This document shows, in pieces, positions 1 through 12,391 of a stretch of DNA of 64,000 bases (positions are counted from its first letter, which is position 1; every line of letters begins with the position of its first letter). Both the position numbers and the translations under genes were made by a program. The notes beneath the pieces are model-generated. The model was not told the DNA's origin, searched no databases, and saw nothing but the letters and a program-made list of their open reading frames with translations. Source of the DNA: Mytilisepta virgata (Eukaryota > Mollusca > Bivalvia > Mytilida > Mytilidae); assembly GCA_028015205.1 (NCBI GenBank), contig CM051520.1, forward strand, positions 32,851,528 to 32,915,527, read 5' to 3'.

Positions 1-258
1 TTTAATTTCATCGCTTTATTGTCTTAAAAGGCAATGGTGTTCTTTTTTTTCAAATGACCCTAATGATTTTATTTGTTGCATAATTTATTTTAGAAACGTT
101 CAAGACGAATAGTCAATTCTAAACCTATATTCAACGTATTGTTTTTTAACGAAACTTCTTTTAGCCCATGCAGGTATAATTAAAATAAATGTGTTTATTC
201 ACTGCCTGTCAAATATGCTATAAACCACTTAAAAAGTTAAGAAAGCGTATTGACTTAC

Positions 259-359
259 TCCGTTCCCTCCAGCTGTAATTTCATGTTCCCATACACAGTG
301 ATTCAGAAAATCAAATTTATCTTCAAATATGAGACAAGGAAACGATTGGCAGTTATAAT
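259..359 (-). CDS. Gene 1 exon 5: start of GH16 domain
   Basis: 101 bp, acceptor phase 1, donor phase 0 (GGA|GTAAGT). Encodes NYNCQSFPCLIFEDKFDFLN and VWEHEITAGG, closely matching gene 2 exon 5. The remaining GH16 exons must lie left of position 1. Confidence 0.85.
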
Positions 360-3300
360 CTGAAACAACACTAAGACTTCAGTAAATAGTCTCTGGTGAT
401 GTCTTTCAAACCTGTATCACGTGAATGAATATGTCGATATTTTATTCTAGGGATTAATCCACTTTACTCCTTCCTTCCTTTACAAAACAAATTTTATTTG
501 TTTTAAAAAATATAATATTATGCAATGCATGTATTTGTATTCCAATACTAATATTCAGTTTGAACCAGCCTAAATTCTTTTAAGAATAGACAACAGATAA
601 CACTTTTGCTTTGTTTTTCTATTAATATTTTGGAATTTTATCCAAGCTTTTGTAATTTGATTATTTGTATAATACTGTATCTGAGGTAATATATTAAAAA
701 GGAAATCTTACTCTGTCCACAACAGGAAACATGTCCACCTGTAGCAGAGCCGTATTCGATAGGTCCATTACCGGATAAAGTTCCTGTGACAGTACCTATA
801 TTACTATTGTTTCCAGCGCCCGGTAGGCCTGTCATTTTTCCATTTAAGCTGGTAATATTAATGCTTTTATTTGCCAAATTTGTTCCTCCACTTAACGTGT
901 TATTTGTTAAAATGGATGAATTGACTGACACGCCCGACGTGGTAGTACTGCTTGCAACAAAGGATGTCGAAACTGGACTTGAAGTCGTGGTACTAATGTT
1001 TATACTCAAGTTACTACTAGAACCATTTCCATTCGAAACCGTGTTGAAACCATTTGAATAGCTGACAGATGTTCCATTGTATCCCAAAAAACCACTGTTG
1101 GGAACGGTAACATTACCCACATACGCCATTTTAGCATTTTGCGATGCGGTTGCGATGCTATTTATCCCCAATTTGAACGTGCTTGAAACCACAGGTGAGT
1201 CCCTGGTGGTTGGCTCTGTTACCACTGGAGCTTGTGTTATTTTGTTCGATGTTGTTGTGCCTGCAATAACTACAAAAGAGATGGGAAAAAAAAACAGACA
1301 GAAATTAATTTTCTTCAATCGGATTGAATAATTTTTTGGGGGAAATTTTATTGCATGTAATATACCATAAACATTATTACAAATGCTTCATACGAAAGCA
1401 GTAAAGAAATGATAGACATTAATACTACATGTAGTATTTAGATGAAGGAAACGTACAACATCCTGACATTATCCTATTTCCTTATTGTTACATATTTTTA
1501 ATTGACATATGTTCACATAATTATTTGGATTTATTATAAGTAATGGTCATCCACTGATGAAGTTTCATTGATTCACTATGCTGAGTTCCAAAGAAATGAA
1601 CCTAAACGCAAAACGAAAGTGCCATGGAAATTTGTTCGCAGGTTTTTAAGAGAGGAGTTGTTACACCGACGACGGCGATTAAGATGAGAGGTGTTATCGC
1701 TGCTACGCAGGCGACACAATATAACGTACATCGGGAAAGATAATGTCATGACTTATCAATTCAACAGTGTTAAGATAGTCTGACATGTTACAGACACGTA
1801 CAGACAAGAGAAGTTATACCGGTTGCATGGGTATCACCCCATCCTCTTATCTATTCTGACCCTCTTTTGTATATACAGTAAAGTTACTAATAAGCTTAAA
1901 CCAACAGCTAGCATTTATTAACTTAAATAACTGGATGCACTCAAACTGCGTATTTTAACACTTTATATCTGATCAGGAGTGATGAAGGTTCGAAAGGATA
2001 TCGATAAATGAGTGGGCATGATTAAATACATGTAGATATTAAATTATACAAGTATTGATGCACAAAATGGGCACATTTTGTCGATTTACGTTACATCGGC
2101 CAAATGCCTACTTTAGTGGAAGTAGGAACAATGACGTAATACCTTAATAAGAGCAAATTAGAATGCCAAATAGACCAAATAAAGATAAAACGAAAACCAT
2201 CAACGAGACACTCATTATTTAGTGCGAATATATTGTAAATTATAATCATACATCGCCTTGTGAAGAGATTATTTATTTTTACATACAATGTAGAGTAGTA
2301 GATCTGTCTCTAACATCTTCTCCTTGACCATTTTTCATGCCCCAAACCCAATAATTAACAATGTCGCCATCATGGGCAGTAACATTTTTCGTCCATGACC
2401 ATTCATTTTGTCCTATAAAGAGACAATACAGAATAGTTATTCAATAACAAGTGTTCCTGGTTGAGTTTCATAAGTTCCGTTGGATAGATGAGCTTTAAAT
2501 TGCATTAAGATGCACCATCCGTACTACGGTTTGAGTGTGTCCATGAAACACTTGTGTCAACTGCCCCCATCAATCACTGGTTAGAGATAGTTGCAAATGG
2601 GAATATTTACTTCTAAGTTAGTACAGTTTATCAAAAAAATTAAAAAGATATATTTGTGGAACAGCTGTCTCAGCAATATACATCTGTTTTAAATGGATTC
2701 CTATGTAGGTTCGGAATCTAGAAAAGAACAAAAAAGTTCAATTGCTGAAACGACATTCATTAAGGTATTTATAATCAAGACAAGACAATTATGTCTTTTA
2801 TTCAGACAATGTGGAATAAACAATGAATGATAATTTATATTCCTCATCTATACAGCAAACGGTACCTCATTTGTAAAATGACGAGGATTCGGAAGATCCA
2901 CAGTTACTCTTCTATTAAACAAAATATTACCTGGCTGTAGGTTGCTGGCATCAAAATCTTTCGCATTATCTGCCGCTGTTACTCCGGGTAATGGCTTATT
3001 AATGTTGTAATGAATTGCAGCTCTGTCGTATCCATTAACTGAAATTAAGGTGAAAATATCAGATTTGATAGTTTAAATAAAAATTTGAAATGGAATTTTC
3101 ATTCTCAGCATGATAAAATATTTTGAAAGTAAAATCTCGAAAATAGATGCTGAAATTTCAATCTCAATGCAGTAATTTAAAGCAATCAAAATTTGAAATA
3201 AAATCTCATATAGCACATTAAAAACGTAACTGCATGACAAATATGTCAGATTTTAAGTTGCAGTGATCACTGACAATTTCTATATGGTTATGGGAAATAA

Positions 3301-4831
3301 AATCTGAAGAATAGCCAACACTCGGTAATGACAAAGGAGATAGTATGATTCGATCCATTATTTGGCACCATCTGACATGAAAAATTAAAATCAATCAATG
3401 TTTAAAATTCCTTTCCACGACGAAACACCGACGTCACGAACGTCTGCTAAATAATAGATTTGAAGAAAATTGAGCGATTTCGCAGTAGATTTGGCAGGGT
3501 TTTTTTGTGTTTTCATTGATATCTTCACAATTATGCATCTTTGACGCATTTTGTAGCTATTACAGAAATTTCTTGTTGAAAGCAAATCATATTATTTAAA
3601 ATGCAACATTTTAAGGATAACAATGCAACATGCTTAATGATAATTGAGCGTAAATTTGTCATTACTTTTTGTTTGTGGAATTCAAGGGACCAAATGTCAG
3701 TCCAAATCATACCTTTAAACATAACAATATTCCCTTTCAATATCCGTTAATGCCAATTCGAAAGCATACAGGGTAAAATAAAATTAATAAAAATAAAATA
3801 GAAAATAATAATAAAGCGTAAAATAGAATAAAATAAAACTATAAAATAAAATAAAATGAAATAGAATGAAAAAAGTTGTAAAATAAAATAAAAGAAAAGA
3901 AAAAATAAATTGTAAAATGAAGTAAAATAAATCGTAAAATGAGATTAAACAGAATAATAGATAGATAAATGAATCAGTGAATAAAGATGGATTGGAACGT
4001 AAACGAATCAGAACATTGCAATTTATGCAAGGCTGTCTTTAATATTTAACAAATTTAAAAATAAAATTCAAACCTTCCAAGGATCATTCAGATTTCTCAT
4101 TCAGCTTGTTCTGCAGACATATTAAACACAGACAGATTATGTCACACTGTCTGAAGAGTTTGGCCGTGCGTGTAACTGCAGGTTAAAATGAAGTAATTAT
4201 TTACATAGGCGACAATGGTAGCCTTTTTGGGTTCTGCGTTTTCACTATAAAAGTTCCGTTGAAAAAACTGTCAAATTCTGAATTTTCAACACCTTTGGGT
4301 GTGAATAAAACTGCAAAACACATATGGTGCCGCAGCTTTTTTGATAGAAAAATGGCATTTTTTAAGGGTACTCTATGGTTGCGGAATTTTCGAATTAGTA
4401 TGAATGAAGAACACCCCTTGCTTAATTATGCACAGAAAATTTTGCTAATCACAGAGAGTTTCCTCCAAATTTCTCGCTATTTCTACACCAATAGCCAACA
4501 CTCATTTCTCACTATTTCAATTTTCTTTGCTAATTAACAGGGCCGCAGAAAATAAATTTACTTCTACCTATTATCTTGGATGTAAAAACTAGGTGGCGCC
4601 AGTCATCTTTAATTACTTACTTTTACCCTGCACTAATAGATTGCGCCAGAGCTGATGAGTAACCGACCAGTCGCAGTACTGAGTTAGTTTCTCAACAGAT
4701 TGTATAGAATAATGTTTACCTGGAATTATGACTTTTACCCCCTGTGGCGTTATCTGGAATTTTGGTACCGGAAGTTGTGCTGATGTTATTACGCAAAGAA
4801 AACATATGATGCAAAGCTCTACGATAAGCAT
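259..4831 (-). CDS. Gene 1: CBM39 beta-1,3-glucan-binding protein, GH16 type, partial (3' end off window)
   Basis: Five coding exons, joined 4831-4720, 3038-2931, 2412-2287, 1260-712 and 359-259, read through without a stop (996 nt, 332 aa in this window). The predicted protein is secreted: signal peptide (residues 1-19), CBM39 domain (about 20-115, with the aromatic motif NYWVWGMKNG), a very long Ser/Thr/Asn/Gly linker (116-298) and the start of a GH16 domain (CQSFPCLIFEDKFD, WEHEITAGG). All introns have GT-AG ends; those before the last exon are phase 1, and the last one seen is followed by a phase 0 donor. By family knowledge it binds beta-1,3-glucan and may be a pattern-recognition protein or glucanase; the catalytic exon lies left of the window, so activity cannot be judged. 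It is the most downstream of three tandem relatives. The first ATG lies directly after an acceptor-like TTTTACAG, so an untranslated exon probably lies upstream. Confidence 0.85.
712..1260 (-). CDS. Gene 1 exon 4: long Ser/Thr-rich linker
   Basis: 549 bp, phase 1 at both ends, with no recognised domain. Composition is dominated by Ser, Thr, Asn, Gly and Val, as in mucin-like O-glycosylated spacers, with many NxS/T sites such as NGTS and NNSN. It is 183 residues against 100 in gene 2 and 59 in gene 3. Acceptor TATTGCAG, donor CAGA|GTAAGA. Confidence 0.75.
2287..2412 (-). CDS. Gene 1 exon 3: CBM39 end
   Basis: 126 bp, phase 1 at both ends. Encodes the CBM39 core WSWTKNVTAHDGDIVNYWVW. Its AHDGD-(I/V)-NYW core is nearly the same as in gene 3 exon 3. 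Donor CAT T|GTATGT, acceptor TTATAG. Confidence 0.85.
2931..3038 (-). CDS. Gene 1 exon 2: CBM39 middle
   Basis: 108 bp, phase 1 at both ends. Encodes VNGYDRAAIHYNINKPLPGV and onward; the VxGYxxxxxHxNxN pattern is shared with exon 2 of genes 2 and 3. Acceptor TTTCAG, donor CCAG|GTAATA. Confidence 0.85.
3730..3970. repeat. A-rich AAATAAAAT low-complexity tract
   Basis: About 240 bases of irregular AAAATA/AAATAAAAT units in the first intron of gene 1, interrupted by short variants. Simple repeat, no coding signal. Confidence 0.75.
4720..4831 (-). CDS. Gene 1 exon 1: signal peptide and start of CBM39
   Basis: 112 bp, phase 1 at the donor (CCA G|GTAAAC). It encodes MLIVELCIICFLCVITSA, a hydrophobic signal peptide, then QLPVPKFQITPQGVKVIIP, the first CBM39 strand. 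Same length as exon 1 of genes 2 and 3. An acceptor-like TTTTACAG lies immediately before the ATG. Confidence 0.85.
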
Positions 4832-4843
4832 CTGTAAAATCAA

Positions 4844-5997
4844 GACCTACATGTATATTGCAACTTCTTATTACATGTCATACATGTAATTTCAATGCTA
4901 TTTTCATAAACTGATATATTTTTTTTAACTTCTTTGTAATAGATATAATATAAAAGATTTGTGATTTAGCAAGTGTGTTCAAAGATCATGAATTTCAGTT
5001 TTAAAACTACACAATATTCGGCCAATTTCAAAACATATCAGAATGGTTTGAATTGTTATTTCGAAATCAAAATTAATGAAGTTCTAAACTAATGCGTATA
5101 ATTAATTTTTTTGTATATTGAAAATGCAATCTCAACTCATGTTTAGATTGATGGATGAATTATTGTTTAACGTTGAGTAGCAATTTTTAAGCGAGCACGC
5201 TACCACAAGACCGACCGCCGAGCGGTTTCTTGTGTAGAGGTCTTGCATGTACGATGTATGAAACAAATCACAAAAAAGAAAAATATACAATCATAAAATT
5301 GTTCAGTTACCAAGCTGAAACTCATGAACGATACACTGATTGAGTTTTATGTCGTGTTGACGATGGTACAATGAATTTATCGTATTCTGGAGTTAAGGAA
5401 CTACTTACATCACTTATTACATAAACTAATTAAAATCAAAGTGTATAACTTTGAAAGAAAGGTCATAAAAAGAGTAAACTGTAAAATGTATTTTCAGAGA
5501 AAAAGTTTTGAACAAATTTAGTAACGTATAATTACATTAACAATCAACAGTGATCAATGTATGACAAAGATGCAAGACAATTTCTAGCAAAAATATCAGT
5601 ATTAAATAAGTTTTAAATACTGTAAAATTTATTCACAGTATATATTTTTCATTCTGTTGACTGTATAGTACCCACTAGTAGAGTACAGTCATTTATTAAA
5701 TTATGTGTTTTGACATTGGCACAGGAGGCAAATTCAAACATGAAGAACTGAACTGTCTTGGTTACTGCTTCATACATGAAAAAAAAATCACATTTTTGTT
5801 CAAAAATTTACACGAATGTTTAACAAATTTATCTCAAGTTGACATCTCCATGATATACACAGGAAAAATGAATTGTAAGCATATCAGCATCCGCTTAACG
5901 TTAACTTAATAAAACAAGTTTAAATTAAAATTATAATGGCTGCAATTTATATGCTGATACTGTCTTATTGAAAAGAAAAACAGTCTCCTGCAGTGAT
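4844..5997. other. Upstream flank of gene 1
   Basis: AT-rich sequence with no supported coding exon. It should hold the promoter and any 5' untranslated exon of gene 1, but no clear TATA box or donor was singled out. A short tRNA-like stretch at about 5187-5245 is listed separately. Confidence 0.4.
5187..5245 (-). repeat. Possible tRNA-derived SINE head fragment
   Basis: On the minus strand the stretch GGTCTTGTGGTAGCGTGCTC resembles a tRNA D-arm/A-box as found in molluscan SINEs. No matching B-box or intact cloverleaf follows, so it is at most a fragment. Confidence 0.3.
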
Positions 5998-6241
5998 TAT
6001 TCCCAGCAGGCAAAAGACGTCACTATGACGTCTTTTTTAGGTTGAATTATGGTCGCGACGTCATATTACCAAAAATCGACGTCAAAAAGACGTCTTTTTC
6101 AGACGTCTTAAAGACGTCAGGAAAAGACGTTGTATTTACGTCTTTTTTATGGTATGGTCACGATGCTAACATAAGTATGACGTCCCTTCTGTGGCATAAT
6201 TTCAACGTCATATCAAAGACGTCACATTGACGTCTTTTTGC
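5998..6241 (+). repeat. GACGTC-rich palindromic-word array, copy A
   Basis: Starts with CCCAGCAGGCAAAAGACGTC, followed by about a dozen GACGTC or ACGTC words at irregular spacing, often with T-tracts. The hexamer is its own reverse complement. A related copy, reversed, is at 16028-16240. Confidence 0.7.
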
Positions 6242-6260
6242 AAACTATATAATTAATATT

Positions 6261-6641
6261 TCTCCTATTCTTGACGTGTTTAATCGGTGGGATAAAAATA
6301 CATAATATCTTTAACCACTTCCCGGTGATTAAATTTCTACGTGGGAATTACCGCCCTTTTTATCTACAGTTACTGGAACGATAAACTAGAGAAGTCCCGA
6401 AATGACGTCTATGTAAACAAACTACATAGCAACGACATTTTCTTGAGGTTTTTGTCGAAAATCATAGGAGAAACAGATTCTCCTTCAATTTACTCGTGAG
6501 TTATGGAACTTCTCCACCCTCAATAGTTAAATTTTAGATTTTAACACGCTCGCTAAAGGCTCGCGTGTTGAAAATCGAAAATTTAACTATCTCGGGTGGA
6601 GAAATTCCATAACTCACTTGTACCTGAAGGAGAATCTATAT
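6261..6641 (+). repeat. 381-bp dispersed repeat with fold-back, copy 1
   Basis: Near-identical to 53981-54362 from TCTCCTATTCTTGACGTGTT through to AGAATCTATAT. The right half (6475-6637) is a hairpin with arms ending GTGAGTTATGGA / TCCATAACTCAC and a core CGCTCGCTAAAGGCTCGCG. Confidence 0.85.
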
Positions 6642-6721
6642 ATCTACGCGTATACGCAAACTGTTACTTTTTCTAAGTAATATTGTATATAAATCAATCG
6701 GCGTACATTTTTTTACTGGAC

Positions 6722-6925
6722 CCCTCCCAGCAGGCACAAGAACATTGAATCAAAGTTGGATATTGGTTGTTCGGTTGTTCAACAAATATTCAACATTGAA
6801 TCAACGTTATGGTTTTCAACCAAAAACAATAACATTGTTTCAATGTTGATCCAACGTTTGTAAAATAACGTTGAAAATTACAACAGTGTTTCAGCGTTAT
6901 TTTTTTCGTCCATCTTGGACATTGT
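6722..6925 (+). repeat. CAACGTTG/CAATGTTG-word array
   Basis: Starts CCCAGCAGGCACAAGAACAT, then many CAACGTT, AACGTTG, CAACATTG and CAATGTTG words. The head is the same as in the GACGTC array 720 bases to the left, but the palindromic word differs. Confidence 0.65.
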
Positions 6926-7199
6926 TTCAATGTTGTTACAATATTTGGATATAGGCCAATCTGAATAGGTCATATATTAATTTCAACATCCATCATATAG
7001 CACTTAATCCTGAGGCTCTCATGCAAGTTGACTGGATTTCGTTACGTCTAATGTTACATGTACGTTGCAAATTTTGATTTAATTAATTTTATTCTGGTCC
7101 AAATAATTCTAAGTCTTGCTATATAAGACCCCTGTTTTATGTGAATGTGATACGATTTAATCCCATTAAGTTCCAATAAAGTGCAACTACAGGACAGCC

Positions 7200-7534
7200 T
7201 TTTTTTTTATAAATTTCCATTGATATAGAGAAAACAAGACTTTTATGATTTTTTAAAGAAATAAATTAAACCCCCAAAAAATGTACCTCAGCATGTTGAG
7301 CAAGAAATATTGACCCCCTCTCGTTCCCATTACAAATTGACCCCTCCCCCCAATTTTCCAATATTCACAAAATACTATTCTTAATATATAGTACACTACT
7401 TGATTTATTATTGTACATTATCATATATTTCCAAGTTTCTGCTTTTCTTTCAGAATATGCATGGCGAGTGCAAGATTGAGTACCTTTCGGAGATATACTC
7501 AACCAGTAAAGAAAATAAGTAAAAAGAAAAATAC

Positions 7535-7566
<32 letters not shown>

Positions 7567-8150
7567 TTTGTTTTAGAATTAAAAAAATGACCCCCTTCAT
7601 TCATAACACCCAAATATTGCCCCCTTTAATGTCTTCTTGGAAAACATTTATTCCTCAAGAGGTGAGGATCAACCCTCTCCCCCCTTCCTTGCCAGTATTA
7701 ATGATGAGTCCCAGCTTTGGTTATTCGATCCCCCTTTTTTCCAAACCTAGTATGTTACACTCTGGTAGAAATTATCACAATGAACTTTTAAGAAAACTTC
7801 ATCATTACTGTGTATAAAATGTTTATGTGCTTTTGTGATCAACATAAACGCGGTTGTCGGCGTTTTGAATTTTCGCGGTTATGCAACCGGAAACCAGTTA
7901 ATATGCGCATGTGCAGGAAATTAGGAGTTTTTCAAATTTGGCGGAAACTACGATTGAGTGTGTTTACAGAGTGTATACAGAGGAGTTATTTTGCACATTT
8001 AATTCAATATTATTTCAGAGTGTGCTACAAACAGGTAAATTTATTGAATGACGTTTCTTCTAGTCTTCAGGGGGAACAGGGTTGGATCCAGCCATTCCAG
8101 GATTTTGTTGGTAGTTTGTAATAAAAACACGGGGGGGGGGGTCACTAGTC
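7200..8150. other. Gene-free stretch with simple repeats
   Basis: Contains poly-T, CCCCCT-rich segments, a C-tract running into (CA)n at about 7534-7566, and a G-tract near 8130. No supported gene; the apparent reading frames here are short and simple-sequence driven. Confidence 0.6.
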
Positions 8151-8434
8151 CTTTATTATTAGCTACAATAATGTAGCTCCTGTGACAACTTTTGACTGGG
8201 CGGAGCTACAAATCAATGGTATAAATTTGATGTTGGTCAAAAGTTTACATTTCTTAAAGAAAGTTTCTCAAAGCCTTTGAAGCATGTCATAAGATTATAA
8301 CAAAAAAAAAGTCATCAATGACAGTGGTTTGGCATGCCAATATGCTTGTTAATGTTGTCATGCACGTTTTGTTTGTTTAGTTGGGGTTTTACGCAGTTTT
8401 CAGCACATTTGGCTATTTCGGGGCGGCCAGTTTT

Positions 8435-9340
8435 TATACACCCGTCAGTTTTGACGGGATGTATTATGGTATACAAATGTCCGGCGTGCGTCTGTCCGTC
8501 GTAAAACATATCGCATCGTAACTTCAGAACAACTTATCCAAATTACATGAAACTTAACAGTTGTTTCTTATAATGGTTAAACCATCTGTATACTTTTTGG
8601 TGAAAATAACAGGGGTTTATCCAGGGTTATTGGGAACGGTTGTTTTTGGCCTATTTTGGGAAAAATTTTGGTCAATTGGGAGCAAAAATTAGAGGTGTAA
8701 GTTAACATTTTTGGGAATTCTGCATGATTTTAAAATATTTTCCATTGGGAATGGGTCCTTTTACCGGACCCAGCTGAATGGTAGAAAAATCCATGAATAA
8801 GATTTAAACTTTTTGAGTTACGGAACTTTGTAACTAAAACAGGGGTGTGTTTTCTTCACATGTCGCGCCGTATCTCAAAAACGATTTATGATTATTGCTT
8901 AATACTTTACACACTTCTTAGTTATATTAATCTAAAGATCTGTATACTTTTTGGTGATGATTCAAAATTTTATTTTAGAGTTGAGTTTTTGTAAAAAAAA
9001 AAGGGGGGGTTTTCACATGTCGCGTCGTATCTCAAAAACTATTTATGATTATTGCATAAAACTTAGCACACAATTGTTAGTTATATTAATCTGAAGGTCT
9101 GTATACTTTTTCGTGGTGATTCTTTATTTAATCTTTGAGTTATTGAATTTTTATTGAGCTTTTTGGTAAAAAAGGTAGTCCTTTTTGGTCACATTTCGCA
9201 CCGTATCTCTATTGCTTAAAAGTTTACATGCTTATGTTTTGCCAGGTTTGCATATACATCCGATCAGCAGCTCCACTAAATAAAGGGGGATTCCAAAAAC
9301 ATTTATTATGTTTTTTTCACAAGACGACGGGCGTATCATG
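8435..9340 (+). repeat. Mollusc dispersed repeat with internal tandem copies
   Basis: Begins near CGTCAGTTTTGACGGGATGT and GTATACAAATGTCCGGCGTG, phrases I associate with a high-copy bivalve repeat. Inside, a block of about 150 bp recurs around 8858, 9014 and 9188 (CACATGTCGCGCCGTATCTC, then ATTTATGATTATTGC and CTGTATACTTTTT). Confidence 0.65.
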
Positions 9341-9408
9341 CGCTCGTATCAGTAGAAGTACAATTTTTTTTTCTTTCTATTACAATGTAAGTGGTGTACT
9401 CTATTTTT

Positions 9409-10070
9409 AGCTCACCTGGCCTAAAAGGCCATGTGAGCTATTCTCATCACTTTGCGTCCGTCGTCGTTAACAATTTTTCAAACATCTTCTCCTCTGAAAC
9501 TACTGAATGGATTTGGATAAAACTTAGCATGATGAGAGCTACCTGTGTGCTGATTTTTGTGAAAATCTGTCGACTGATGTTAGAGTTATTGTCCTTTTTT
9601 GACATTTTTGATTTTTTTTTATGTTATTATTTCAAAAATCTTCTTCTCTGAAACTACTAATCAAAATCAAATGAAACTTGGTAAGATTGTGCCTTAGGGT
9701 ATCCAGCAAAAAGTTAATGCCTAGATTTTTGATTGGTCAAAAAACATGTCCGCCTTTACTAAAAATAGACCATAGGAGTCAAAATGCTGTTTTTTGCTAT
9801 TTTTTCCTGAATTATAGAAAGAAAATGAAGATGAAAGCTACTTTCAAGGTAAACATGGTATCCGGAGTTGAATGGTGATGATAAAAGTTTGTTTTGGACG
9901 GCCATTTTTAAAATGGCTGCCATTTCCCCCGCCATTTTTTACACTTGCTCGGATTTCAACAATATTTGGTTTTTAAAGTAAACATGGTATTCTTAGTGAA
10001 TGGTGATGATGAGATTTAGTTTATAGTGCATTGTTTGCCAGGTGAGCGATTCAGGCTCGAGAGCCTCTTT
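9409..10070 (+). repeat. AGCTCACCTGGCC-type bivalve repeat, copy 1
   Basis: Starts AGCTCACCTGGCCTAAAAGG and ends GTGAGCGATTCAGGCTCGAG. A related element is at 42016-43172. The ends AGCTCACCTGGC and GCCAGGTGAGC are mutually complementary, so it behaves like an inverted-repeat element. No coding capacity seen. Confidence 0.7.
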
Positions 10071-10194
10071 TTTATTGAGAAATTCTATTTCTCCAAAGAA
10101 CAGTAATTTTGTGCACTGTTTCATGTAATTTTGACTTGTGCATTGTTTTTTATTGAAAAATTAATAAACATCACACAAGATATATCACGGCTCA

Positions 10195-11300
10195 CCACAC
10201 TTGAAAATAACAGGGAGACTCAGAGTCTCCCTCAGGGTAGCAACAGGGAGACTTCAGGGCATGACAGGGAGACTTCCAAGTCTACCAGGGAGACTCTGTT
10301 TTTTCCCCTAATTTGTCGCCTGCCGAGTAAATACCTGTTATTTTGTGTCTTATAGTGTATACTATACATTCCTTTATGTGTTTTATCCTGTATTGTTTGA
10401 GATTTTATCTACATTTACTTCATATCCTTCCATTTTAGTCATAATCTGAGATTTTGTCTCATGTGCATTTAATCAATATCCTTTGAGAATTTTTCATGAT
10501 GAGTCCTGGGACTCAACATTTTTCAGAATGGTGAGTCCCAGCTGATTTTGATGAGTCCCAGTCCCCAGACTCATCACCACTTTTTTAACGCACATTGCTG
10601 CATGATTTTGACCATGGTAGGCCTATTGTGCTATTGTTAAAGTTTAATTTAAATCATGTGCTGCCTTAAAATACTGACAAATATAATTTGAAATAAAAAA
10701 AATTAAAAAAATGAAATTATGCAGTGGTGCTCCGAACTTGGAAGAAAATTTCTGTTACAGATATGAGCAAAAATATTTGTACCTTTTGACACAACTTATT
10801 TATTATTGCCATTTTATTTTTTAATATTTATTTATCTATACTCTTTACTATTATTTTTTCTCAAACATACTCTTAAAATCTTCCCATTCACCTTGCTTGA
10901 ACACCTTTCAATACATGTATTGACAAAATTTCCATTTGTGCATAGATATGTCAAAATCCGCTAAATTTATTTTTAAATAAGGTTTACATATTGTTACCGG
11001 TCGGTAAAAAACACCGTGACCAATGAAAAATCACGAGAATTCCGATTTCATTTTCTAGCTTACTTTTTGTCGTTTATTTCCCCTTCCTCCAAGAAAACAA
11101 AAAATGGCGGCTCGAGATTTTTTATGAAAATAACGGTCTTCAGACGCAGCTGATTACGTACGTTGTTCGGAGGCGCCTTACTTAAAAACACAGGGCGACT
11201 CATTTGTCGCTTTGGAGCCGATGACAGGGCGACATTGGCGAGCATTAGGCGACTTAATCGCCCTAATCGCCCAGTTTGGTGAGCCCTGAAGATATATACT
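10195..11300. repeat. Region of GGGAGACT / GAGTCCC / GGGCGACT phrase repeats
   Basis: Short related phrases recur: ACAGGGAGACT (10209-10295), GAGTCCC (10500-10570) and ACAGGGCGAC (11188-11240), with TTTGTCGCC near both ends. Looks like fragments of one or more dispersed elements; no gene. Confidence 0.4.
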
Positions 11301-11309
11301 GAGGGCTTC

Positions 11310-12180
11310 AGACCCTGGTCGGACAGGTTCCTAATTTGTACACTTTTTTATACATACAAAATGTACATGCTGATATGGAGAATTTGTTTTTTTTTTATTC
11401 AAATTGAACTATACATGTGTCTTTTATTTCAGCTTGTGTGTTGTATGTTATTTGTATGTTGCTTTGGTCCTTATGGGCGTAATTATGCTAAATAAAGTTT
11501 TTTAATTAATTATATTAAAAAATTTCCTAAATTGCCAGAAGTTTCCATTTAGCTATGCACTGTTTAATTCATTTCTTTACTTATTTGATAACATTATTTA
11601 TATAATTTTTTTACTGTTTTCAGGGTGATGAAAAATGAGCTGATGTCAAAGTTTAATATAAATGGTAACAGGGGCAAATTTCTGTTTAAAGATTAGACAA
11701 TTTTCAAGATAATTAGAGGTAAATTATAACACTAATGAGGTCGTTAATTTGTTGGGCTTTTATATATGATTGGTTATTAAAGTTACACTCCATCATGTTC
11801 CCTTTGACACCATTCAGAGATGAATTTTCCGTGTAACCATTTAGATCTCTAAAACACTATGATTTTGTATCTTTCTATTAATTATAGAATTATGTTATGT
11901 TTATCATTGACTATGCAAAAATACTTGCCTAGGTTTAAGACTATGGTGGAATGAACGGAAGGGGGGTGCACTTTGTCTTCAACCGAGGATACTTTATTGC
12001 AGTCAGCGGTAAACACAACATTAATCTTATTATTATAATACTAACTGTCAATTATTATACTTTCTGTAAGAATGTCTTTTCACGTTAAAGATGCTTTATT
12101 TTGGCATAGTTTTTAAATGAATTACTAGGCCACACTTAAAAACATTTCAGTTTGCACTAACCCGACCCTGATTTTCATCA
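11310..12180. other. Gene-free AT-rich stretch
   Basis: No open frame with family resemblance, no clear repeat boundary. It precedes the reverse transcriptase fragment at 12241. Confidence 0.5.
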
Positions 12181-12391
12181 GTGGGTAGGTAGGTAGGCTT
12201 TTTTTTTTTTTTTTTTTGGATATTAAAACCCTCATATAAAATTTGGAAGCAGGCAAATGTTACCCCGGTCTTAAAGGAGGATAGTACCTCGTGTTTTAAA
12301 AATTATCGACCTATTTCATTAATTAGTGTATTGGGAAAGGTCATGGAAAGGTGTGTTTATAAGCATCTCTATTTACGTCAACGTGACTTAA

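Noticed and set aside
786..1331. Plus-strand reading frames opposite gene 1 exon 4
   Set aside because: Shadow frames of the Ser/Thr-rich linker exon.
7461..7817. 118-codon plus-strand frame with PPPPPPHTHTH
   Set aside because: Runs through a C-tract and (CA)n simple repeat; no protein-family resemblance.
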